Source: Xiphias gladius (Eukaryota > Chordata > Actinopteri > Istiophoriformes > Xiphiidae). From it: DNA of 64,000 nt. The translations under genes and the position numbers were made by a program. This document shows positions 14,590 to 26,500 of this stretch, one piece after another. The stretch is taken from positions 18,448,546 through 18,512,545 of the forward strand of contig NC_053400.1 of the NCBI RefSeq assembly GCF_016859285.1, in the 5' to 3' direction. How positions within the stretch are numbered: the first letter of the stretch is position 1; each line of letters opens with the position of its first letter. The notes beneath the pieces were generated by a model, which had not been told where the DNA came from, searched no databases, and saw nothing but the letters and a program-made list of their open reading frames with translations.

Positions 14590-17500
14590 ACACACACACA
14601 CACAGACAAACACAAGCCGGAAAAAGACATCATGCATCTGACTGACACACTGGGTGGTCACAAGTCAAGCTCAATAACTCATCGCTCTTAAGTCACTTAC
14701 TCTCATTTTCACTCTGTCTAAACATAGTCAAGTGAGAAAATGTTCTCGGCACTTGTACAGTATTTTCTCTTCCCACAGTATTCTGAGAAAGCCGGGAAAT
14801 TGCAACACATGTGCAATAGACCCCTATCACTGTACAACACACAGGCCTGTGTTATTTCTGCTTTACACAGGAGCCCATGGGGCTCAACACAGAACCACAC
14901 GCTTTCTGCACTCTTGCGAAATCAACAGTGTCTCTTTCTCCTTGATCTTTTCCTCCTTTCTCACCATTCTCCTTTCCTCAAACTCGCTATGTTAAATCCC
15001 TCAGCTCAGTCCTCTGCTTCTCACTTCTCGTTCCCTATTACTCAAACTCACTGGCACAGTCATTTTGGGGGCTTACCAGCAGGATTTACTCGAATAAACA
15101 GTGACTGTGAGGGAATTACTGGAAAATGCAGAATGTAATGACAACAAACAGGCAAGACTAACAACCACCAATATCTCTTTTATACTCAGCCAATTCACTG
15201 TTATCTGTCTTTTTTTTTTTAAATCTTCTATGTCCATTTGTATCCATCATGCATGTCACTTGTAGGAAAGGTAATACTCACAGGGATAATTTGTCCACAA
15301 ACTCCAATGGGCTCATATCTGGTAAATGTCAGATACTCTCCATCTGTGGAGGAACACACATGCAAAACACACACACAATCACACACAGAGAGATTTAGCT
15401 TTAGCAGTTTAAAGCTTCCAAAATGCCTCATGAAAAACACATGAAAAATGTCACTACCTGATACCCCCAGTGTTGTTGACTCTACATGTTAATTTGTAAG
15501 TCACTCCACACGCAACATTCCTGGTTACTTTACCCTGGTGTGAGATTACATTTTGTTTCGATTCTACAACTGCGTAGGCATGTGTGTAACTGTTTTAAAT
15601 CATAGCGATGGGTGTTATGCTGGAAAGGTTTGCTCATTCCTCTTGCATTACTTGAATAAAAGGAGGTACTTATTGAGGGTGTGCCATGCTTGTTCATCAT
15701 CCACAGAAACAATTGATATTAAGAAATATGCGTATAAATTTGCTACAACAGTCGTCAGCTGATGAAAATTTGCTTAATGTTGCATTTGGACCGGAATGAT
15801 CAACGTAGAAGACGAGCCAGACAGTCACAACTGCATGATGGGAAAAAGTTGAGGTTCATACATGTCGACCTTTTTCCTTAATTCCGAAGTGGATGTTGGA
15901 TCTTTCAAAATTGTTATTGTTTGAAGAATGAAACTATAAACCTATCAGACGTGAGATTTTCCGGAGGAACTCCCGTATCTGCAAGGTTTGTTTTGACATT
16001 CTGATGTCTGGAAATGACTTATATTTCAATTTGGAACAAGCAGTGTAAATTATACCAAAATGCAAGGCCAAGGGTGCTCCACACGATGACACTTCCCATT
16101 CCTTACTCACTTTCGATGCAAATTGCAAATTTAACACCATAATCGTAGCACAATGTGAAAGACGAATAGATGCCAAGGGGTTGTTGATGATAGATGTACT
16201 GCACCTCATCCTGACAGGTGAACAAATATGATTACTGACTGCTTTACATCATACAGGCGACCTGAATACCCGTGTTTATTTCCTCTGAAAGTCTACAAGA
16301 GGAATAAAGCTTAAACCAGAGCCCTGGGGAAATGCTCACTATGGTTGGTTTGGCAGCACTGTACAAGAGAAGCTTTGAGAGGGACAACATAGTGGTATGA
16401 GGATGTTTCACATGCCCGCTCTCTTATTTCTTTTTTTTTTTTTTTTTTGTGCTTCTTGTTGAAACAGAGAGCCGACTTTCCCCTCTTCCAACCCAAAAAT
16501 CAGCCGCCTTAGAGGGGCAAAACTGGCGGCATCTTCCTCAGGTCAATAAATGTTAGCGTTTGGATTGACTGCCAATTTGATACCTTACTCAGCCAAGTAT
16601 GAGTATGCTTTTTCTACAAAAACGTATTTCTTCATTCAACTAAATAAGCCTTAAATAAGTTCTTAAAGCAGCTATAATCAATATTTTTATAATAATAATA
16701 AGCGATCAGATGACAATGCTGACCTAAAAAGAGCCGCTCGTACTGATGCACAGATAATTATCTGACTTTGAGGCTCCAAATGAATGATAAACTTGTTCTG
16801 TAAGTGTTGGATGTTTGATGTTAATAGCTAACAGTTTCGTAACATGTTCACCCTATAAACTTAAAAGATGAAAACATGTCAGTGTTGTGTTTACAGCTTA
16901 TTTAAAAAAAATCAGTTATTAAAGGTTCATAATGCGTCTTTGTCCTAACACAAAGAGTTGTACAAGCACCCGAAATATACAAAATAATGGTGTAAATCAA
17001 GCCACATCTGATTACTCAATAAGTAAAGAAGACTAACACTCTAACCAAGCAACCAACTCTTGGTACTTGGCAGTTTTTAATACTTAGAGAAGACACAACT
17101 CAATATGAATTTCGGTTTAATACCCAGCCCTAATAACAATCCAAGGATTTTTCCTAAACAACAATTGTGGGTTCATTTCAATGAAACTCTGCTGTAGTGC
17201 TCAAAGGGGGATCTTACCCATTGGAATTGAAGTGCCGTGGATCTTGTCTGCATATCCAGCAAAGTATCTCAGTGTCTTTATGGTTCCTTGGAGGTCCACA
17301 AACAGGGTGGGCAGGAAAGGCTTCCCACTGTTCAGTGACTCAATAGTCTGAAAAGAGACGGGGGAGACGTTTGAGAAATATGTAATATAACCTTGTGATC
17401 CTCACATGATTCCATACTGTTCCAGCCTTTACACTCTCCCATGGGTGAAATGTGACACTAAGATAACACTAAACTACAAATACAGCCCCTAAGTTACAGT

Positions 17501-20500
17501 TATATGTTCTCTTTAAGGCAAAGCAAGTTTATTTGTATTTTCAAACACAGAGGCAACTCAAAGTGCTTTGTAGAACAAGTAAAAATGCATTATTAACAAG
17601 GAAAACTGTTTCAATGCAGTTACACTGCTGTTATAAATACATAAATAGGGTAATAATCACGTGGATAAGAGGACTTTTTGTTATATCCATGTGGGAAATA
17701 ACTTCTCTAAAGTAAAAAAAAAGCTTATATTAAAGATTACATTAATCAATTCAGAGAAATGCCAATATTCAGTTAACTTACTGCTAGATAGATGCTGTCT
17801 CTCTCCACCAGGTCAGCCAGTTTGGACAGGAGACGACCCCTCTCAGATGCGTCCATTCTTCGCCATACGGAGCCCAAAGAAAAAGCAAGGCGAGCTGCCT
17901 GCACTGCTTTATCAACATCAGCCTATGAGACGAGAGGGGAACACGCTAACTATCTATCCTGATCCAGTACAAAGGTATATTTCTGCACTTCCTCATGAAA
18001 TCACAATTCTTCAAGCAATTCCTTTTTTTCTTTCTTCTAAAAGTTACTGAAATAAGGAAGGGCCAGAACAACTGCAAGTTCACCAAATAATAATAGCCTG
18101 AGCTCATGTTGCACTTCTGGATTTCTCAATTCTTTGGATACAAATAGTTGTAGTCAGAAGAAGAACTGTAACAGAATTTTCATTGTCAAACTGTCCAGTG
18201 GTAAAAAATAAGTGCATTTTCTCATCAGTTTACCACCATTATACTACCATGCAGTACCATTTATGTTGCTTTTTACTCCATTACATTTTATTCAATGACT
18301 ACAGCTACTCTTTACTTTTCAGATTAAGATTTTGAATACAAAACACATCATGAGTCTATAAAATCACCGGTATTTGAAGTGGTTCAATTTTGAGGATATT
18401 ACCTGCTGTGATGGATAATTTATATAGTGTGGTAGTGCTAAATTTACTTAAGTTAATGATTTAAATATCTCTTCCACCACTGAAACCATCTGGAGTAAGA
18501 CAACCCTGTTGTCACTGTAAAGGGCAGACAAAAGATGTTATGCTGGAGAGTATTTACCTTTTCTGCTTCCTGGACCTCACAGATCTGCTCTCCAGTAGCT
18601 GGGTTGTAGATGGGGAAGACCTTCCCACTAACAGAGTCCTGCCACTCATTGTTGATGAAAATCTGCAGGGGAAAATGGCAGTCTTTAGTATTTTAGTAAT
18701 AGAGTATCTGTGTTAAAGAGATTAAAGTCATGAATGTAGCTTCTTTATATGAATTAAATGCACAAATATATTATTAAAACCTTACATATGCAATGATTTG
18801 CCAACATACTGAGCTTGAGTACGACAGTAATGTCTACCTTTTTTTTTTTTCTTTTTAAATTATTATGTTATGTTAAGTAATCTTTTCATGTAACCATGTT
18901 CAGGCTGTGAAATACTACCAGCTCTCAGGCAGCAGCCCCAGCACTTTCAGGCTCTTGTGTAAGGGATATGGGAGAATCTCTGGAAATCTGGACACAGATT
19001 CCTGCCTGTCCTGCATTGCTCTCTGGGGAGTGCTCCACCATCCAGACAAAGGGGGTGGGTGGATGTGGGGGGTGGGTGGGAGCAGATAAATCCCTATCAG
19101 ACACCAGACCCCCACCATTCCACCCATCCCCACGCACACAGACACACGTTTCACAACATCATTGCTCGTTTACGAGATCATAAAACACGTGCCGTGCTTG
19201 GTTTCTGTGATGCGTTAAAGCAAGTCTTCCGTTAAACAACCGCCTGGGATTCCAAACAGGACATCTTCAACGTCTATTGAGACCAAAAGAAAAATAAATG
19301 TTTACACAATCACAAGCTGAGAATTATGTCACTGGAATAAAAAAACAAATCGTTCAGCTGATGAAAAGGGGAGCAAAATGAACGGTGCGATTTGAAATTG
19401 CAACTATATCTTGCGCAAATCACAAAAAAAAAGCTCCTGTCTTGCTGACATGTTTAGAATTATTAGGCAGACTACTCACACTCTGTTTTTAATGGCTGTC
19501 AGTCTGTCTGATAAATAGAGTGCAAGGAGAACATCTGCTGGCACAAATCCCTCTGTGTATACATATGCTCTTACCGTCCTTCTACTTTAGAGGAGTTCAG
19601 ATGCACTGAGAGCAAACCTGAGAGCAGGGTTCAAGTATCCCACTGGCCCAAGCCTCCCTAAACTCTCCAACATGTTTACCTCCATAAACGCTGGGCTTTA
19701 AGTACTATTTAATTGGCTGTAAACTGTTAGCCATGTTTACTTTTGGGCTGGTATAAAATGCCAGGGAGTCTGAAAACTGTTGGAGTCACAGCAAACACAC
19801 GACTCTGCCTGCCTCCTTCTCTCGTTCCCACGACTCACAAGCTCATAATGTGGACTCCACATATGAATAACTCACACGCAGACGTTTAAGGTGTTCAGTA
19901 TCTGTGTGTACCACCCCACAGAACCATACGTTAGCAGACTCATTCCTCTACGGGTCCTTTGTACTGGCCATCCCCCAAACCATCCCCCACAAACCTAAAC
20001 ACACACAAACACACACACACACACAGATAGACACAGGCCTTAGTGGCTTCTCAACCTACCAGCCCAGTATTCTCAGGCGCCTTCCATCAGAGGCCACCTT
20101 TAATCTGCCGCTCATTAAGAGCACTTCATAAAATTGTCAGTAACGATAAGGAGCAGAGGGCCAGCTACAAAAACAGAAAGTCCTGTAGAGCACTGAATTA
20201 GCTTTTAAATTTATAGGGGCCACTGAAGTGGGGCGCCCTAAATCAGAGGAGCCCCCTGACAGCCTCAACAGTCCGAGCAAGAATGCAGACCATGGGTAGC
20301 TTTATGCATGGCGTAACCCCTCTCACAAGACGCTGTTAAAGGAGAACGGATGAAGCACGAGAACAGTGGAGCAGGCCGCCACCTAAATCATGGCCAGAAA
20401 AGGACAACTGTCAGCCGCCGTTTGGCTCGGCCCTCTCTCTGGGTTCGGACTGGTGTTAGACTTTTGTCTCGTTCCTTTGAGAGACTTGATTAAGATGACA

Positions 20501-23500
20501 GGCCCACGTTGTAAATCAACTCTCAAGGTTTCTTAAAATTGCTTTTAGGATCATTTGGACGAGGGGCAAAGAACACAAGAAAGAAAAAACAAGTGCAAGG
20601 GTGCACATTTTCAAATGACAAATAGTGTTTTCTTTCCCATTCCCTGCGGGGTTGTTACTATCACTTAACATGATGGTTTCATGTTTATAAAAATCTGTGC
20701 TGCCAGTGAATACTTAGAATTACCATGGTATCCAGAGGCTGCAAAGATGATGACAACATTTTCAAAATAAACAGGTTTTTGCTCTGGCAAATGATGCCAT
20801 TTATAGAGCAACTTTCGAAGTTTTAAACTTTTTCTACTGCTGAATTAATTTGAAAAAAGCATTAAAACTGGCAAAAAGTGAATATGAAAACTGATATGTG
20901 ATGCCTGACATATAACAGTGAGGCCGGATGTGGATGAGAGTTAAGCAGTAAGCTTACAGGTCAAGACTTCTTGCATGGGCCACAGGGCAGCTGCAAACAT
21001 TTAGCAACTCCCATGCTTTTCTGCAGAAGCTGTCAATCACATCATCCAGAGACATCCTAGCCATTCGGATAATAAAAAGATGAGACGTGATGTAATCAAA
21101 CGCGTTTTAAGGGAGTTTTTTTGTTGTTGTTTTTTTTTTTTTTTTGCTGATAGCACGATTCCAATCAGCTACAAATTGGTGCCTGGTTGCAAATCCATCA
21201 CAAAACGTTTTATACATTCTAAATAAAAACGATTAGTTCACCTTACACCTAGTAAAATATGAGGATGTTAAAGTCCATCATTTTTTCATATAAACGGAAC
21301 TGTGCATGATTTTTTTTTGTGAGAATTCATTTTTTAGGAATGAACTGTAATGGGAAGTAAGAAACGCCAAAATAGTTTCTGCAGCCAACAAAACATCTGT
21401 TTGGCTCTTTGCTTCTTCTCACAGCTCAGATGCTAAACGGCTGAAGGAATATGTAATGCTACTCGGTTCTTGTCTGTTGTTTTTTTTTTTTCAAAGCAGG
21501 GGGATAAGGGGGAGGGGGAGGACGAGAGGTGGAGTGTGTGTGTGTGTGTGTGGGGGGGGGGGGGGTTAGGGGTGTGTGTGTGTGTGTGTGTGTGTGTGAG
21601 GGTTTATATAGCTGTATGTGTGTGTTTATACACAGAGCGCCAAGATTCCACAGCCACACGAATCCTAACCGGGCACCTGCAACACTCGTCTGTGCAGGAA
21701 GTTTCATATCCTCCTCTATCACAGGACCTCTATTTCCTTTCTGCTTCTGGATGGGTTTCAAAAGTCTTATAATTACTACTGTTACAAGTGAGCGAAGAGC
21801 ATGTGAAAGTGGAGACCAGCTGGTGTTTTTTCTCCTACTCCTCTCCACATGTCTGACACCATGGAGCCTTCGTGTTTTTCACTCACACACCCACAGACAA
21901 TGCCACCCTGCTCTCCTGGATTTGCCGAGGGCGACCTCGCTGTCACTGACTGGCAAACGTCTTTGTATCGTCGGTGTGTGTGGGCAAGTGGTGAAAGTTG
22001 TTCATCCTGACTGAGAAGTTATGTGAGAAACACTAATTTGACATAAGGTTGTAATTACAAACATCTTCTTATTCACTTTTTCAGTTAATCCACTCAATTA
22101 ACTCACTTCTTCCAGTAGTCAGAAACCACAAAGATTGTCCACGTCACTGGAGTACCAAACAAATAAGATTCAAGTCTTTGGGGCTTATGTGATGCTAATT
22201 TTTTTAATACATTTTTTTAAAACTCCAAAAGGGACATTAGATTTTGCTTTTTGCAGCTGAAAACAAGTGTTTGAGAAAGTTTCTGGGCAGACTCTTATCC
22301 AGCAAATTCATATTTAAAGTCAGATTTCAGGTAAATCAGCCATTGATCTAACTGGCAGCCATGAATCCCAAAACTTAGTCTCCTTTTCGAAATATCTGAG
22401 TAGGGCAAAATGCCAGAAAACTTGTTATCACTCAACATAAATGTATAACCTTTTAGACTTAATATAAATACTATTACAACACAAAACATATTAGAACTTA
22501 ATCTACAATCTTAATGAAAGGCAGAGCAAAAGACAAAGGCTACATGCAGTTTAATTTTCATGAATCAACAATAAAACTGACCTTTCCTCTCACTACTGGT
22601 GTTTTTTTCCTTTGAACGTCTAAGGTTTAATGGGTTTCCTGTGTATTTAACCATTCTTTAAACGTTTAAAATTTTAAGGAAACATTTTTTATGTAACTTT
22701 GCTCATGGAATCAGTTGACAAAGGGAAAGTAATTTTTAAAGAAATGTGACGCTTTTCCACATTCAAATGAACATCTAGAAAAAAGAACTTTGTCTCTGCT
22801 GTGTCTGATGCTCACTGGAGATAGACCCTGCTCCAACGGATGAAGCCAAGTGTTTTTCATAATGACACCATAAGGATTTACACGTTCCTTGTCAGGGGGG
22901 CTGCAGACTGAAGGTATGGGAAGTTAACAGGGTAACCTCGCTGTCACCGCTCTTCCTTAAACAGTGATTAAGAGACAGGGGACACAATGCTGACGTTTCC
23001 ACTAAGATGATAATTTACACTTGCTGCACAAGTAGGCATTTCACACCAATGGACATATTAATGGCAGTGCACACTTACCCTGTCACAATCAAAGAGATGC
23101 GTTTTAGAGAGTACGCGGCCATGTGTGTGCGAACAGGGAGATTGTGTAAGCAAAGGCGTGGAAGGAGGTGGAGGGGGTTCTTGCTGTGCTCGTCGTGATA
23201 AATCATTTAGTTGCACAGTATCCCCTAACTTTGGCTCTGTTTGATCTTGATCGCAGTAAGATGGAGGTTTTGAAGTGAAAAACTCCAGAACTGCAGGTCA
23301 GGCTCTGGTGAGGCAGGGCCACTAACCCACACAGTGAGACAGGGTCATAATTTACACCCCAGTGGACAGCAACTAAGTTCGGGGAGCCCCAAGCCTCCAT
23401 CTGTACTATCTCAATCAGTGACAGATTGATGGAGCCTCTTATTCATCCAAACTGAGTATCTGTCTCTGCATAGACTGCTTTACAAATACACGGGTCTTCG

Positions 23501-26500
23501 GCAGACAGGTTCTGCACAGGTTCCTATGGAGAAAGTGCACTAATGTCGTCATGAGCAAAGCAACAAAGAAAATTTATAACTGTTGATTATATTAAGCGAT
23601 CTGTAACTCAGACAATTAACAAAGCCACTGAATCTGATCCCCACATCTGTTCCTTGTCAGCTCTTTTTATTTGTTGTACTATTTCCTATGTTATTACCCA
23701 ATTATGGCTACAAAAAAAACCAAATGGTTATTATAAGACACATTTTAAAAATGCAGATTTTTTGCATATACAGTACATTCTTTTAAATCGACTAACTGCA
23801 GTCATTTGTTGAAGCTTGATATCGACTTTTGCAGATCATTCTCGTACTTTAAAAATAGTTTGTAAAAGGCTCTATTATACTGTTCTTTCGAAGCAAAAGC
23901 AGCAAAGCCATGCTTTGATTTCCATTCTTGTTAATTTTGTCCCGCTGAGTGTCTTGTATAACAATTCATTATTACTGAACAGTGTGAAAAATCACAGAGG
24001 CCAGAGGTATCCCCCACTAAAAAGAGCAGTAGTTTCTCCTTAATTATTCATAAAAAAACCGAGTCTCTCTTCTCCACTTCTGCCACAAGTGAAAAACATC
24101 AATAAATAGCTATCATGGCTCTCTTATTTATGGCTTCCTCTGTGGTCCTATCAACCTTTAAACTGTTTCTATCTTGTAACCCAGCTGCTGGAGCCTTCTA
24201 GCAATAGAAATGTGGGGGTAGGGGATAGGGAGATAGCTTTCCTCCTCATGGTTGTAGCTACAAGAGAGAGTGTGTATGAAAACTACTAACGCTAACTTTT
24301 AACAGAACTCCAATTTTTTTTTACAGATGCACACAAGAAGGAAGAGAGCCTAATCATACAATTTGTCTTTGATCGGGAGCAGTTCATGACTCGCTGAAAA
24401 GTACAAGGAGCAAACCTCGATTATAATAACATTTTTTATCACATGCTTCCCTGTTGTAGAAGGAAACCTGTTAAGTAATGACACTGTATCAGCCATATCT
24501 CTCTTTCCAGGGTTGCTCAGATGTAATCTTTGCATTGCAAACCAAAGAATAGTTGTGGTGACTTAATAACTGAAATTTTTGTAGTTTTTTTTTTTCATTC
24601 TCATAGTTATAAAAGTTATATAAAGCTCAACATTTCCTTTATATTGCAGAGAAAAAATATGGATATTATTATGACAACAGTGTCTGAGGAAAATCTGTGT
24701 CTGGACGCTTGCAGCTCCATCCACACGCCCTGTAGGCCAGTGAACAGTGTTGACTGTTTCCCTTGCAGTCAGTGGGGTGGAGAACAGGAACAGGGTGTGA
24801 GGAGAGCCCACGCCAGGGGTGCCCATAAATCAGGGCCCTTCTGCCCCCTATGTCCACCAAACCAACAGGGACTGGATGATCCAAATTCCTGGGGGTTAAT
24901 TCACCAAGTCGCTCCCTAAATTTCCTCCTGTACACCATTGTGTCCACCCGTTTAACTAACACTCTGTGCTGTGAGGGAATGGAAAGCTTACAACACGACA
25001 GGGCCTATAGAAACATGTACCGTCCTCTTTACAGTGCAGCAGCAGCGTGCCCTTTGCACTTAAAACACCGAGGTATGTGTTAACTCGCAGCAATAATACC
25101 ATGAATGAACCTACACCACGCTATGATTAATCTGTACTCTATGAGACATGCTCTTTCATCTCACAATCATAAAAACACTTGTTCGGCAGCTAAAAGACCC
25201 GTTCGGGACCGATGATGAGAGCACTAACTACAAATGACCATAAACATTACAAAAATCCCAGAGGAACTAATGATGTAAGCTTAGTTCAGACTCTACCAAT
25301 GTGTGTGTGAAATGAAAAAAACAAAAACAAAAAAAACTATCAAAACAATCCAGACATGTTATCAGACAGAAGCAAAACAATTCTTATGAGTATTAGTATC
25401 ATTATGTGTGTCACTGGCTCAACATTTGCGGTGGGACTCGCATTCAGGTCGTGATGGCTTAAAATAAAGAAATAAGATTTGAGATTGAGTGATTAATTAT
25501 TGCTTCAATTATTCCACAGTATATTAACTGCTATTTACTTATCATGGCAACAAACTGCTGAAGCACTTCACTATAGATTTTAGGGTTTACACACAGCATC
25601 CTGAGTTAAGACCAGATGTTTTCAGTAGAATCTCTATGAAAGCAGTTTTTTTTTGCTCATATCTAAAACATGATTTGTTTCATGACTCAAATAATGTTCT
25701 TAGCTTGACTCATGCTTCATTGTCCAGCTGTTTCTGCATCCCCTTTCTCCCACCCACACACTTCTGGCTGTAGAGCGATCCAAAAACTTCTCCGATAACA
25801 TATTTTCTTTTCTTTGACAACCTGCATTTTCATTCTAAACAATTTATGTGCTGAAGCAACTTTGTGTTTGTAATACAATAATGAGACAATGCCTGGGTGT
25901 GTGTTGTCACACTGTTTCTAAAATTGCTGTGATCACTTATGTCATTAAAAGAAAATACTTTCAGACCAGGCAGAAAGGATGTTGGTTTTATTTACTTCAT
26001 CTCTTTCCACTGATGCCTGAAATGACTGTGAGCAGTCTTAATTACAGTAAATTAAGGACTCATTGAATAACACAAAAACACTGAGTGAAATATTATAATC
26101 ATAGTGAAAAAAATTGAAAAAAAGAGAAAGGTTTGGCTCCAACCTTGCAATATTTCAATTTTAATTGATTTCTTAATATCCCTTTAGTAGGGGAATTTAA
26201 TTGAAAAATAAAATTTCATTAATAGACTCCTCATGCAGGCTTGTGTGTTAAACAAAACTGAACTTCAGGTGCAATGTAGAAAAAATATAAACAATATAAT
26301 AATATGTATAAATTGTCCACATGACTCAGTGTTATAAAACATTTAAGTAGGTCTAGTTGGTGTTAGAGCCACTTTACCCAGTTTACCCCTAAAAACCGCT
26401 CAACTTTGACACGCCCTTTATTAATACGTTTTTGCCTCTACTAAAAACAAAAACATGACTATTTTGTATCTTGTGCAATTATTACTGGAACAAACTACGT

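Noticed and set aside
14248-14691. Long ORFs on both strands around aldh1a2 exon 6
   Set aside because: Their length comes from the CA repeat; only the 14478-14350 part is coding.
15934-16209. 91-codon minus-strand ORF in aldh1a2 intron 4
   Set aside because: No domain, no splice context and no similarity that I recognise; probably chance or old repeat.
21459-22014. ORFs of 129 and 161 codons in aldh1a2 intron 1
   Set aside because: They are built on the GT/G14 tract and show no family features or ATG-supported conserved core.
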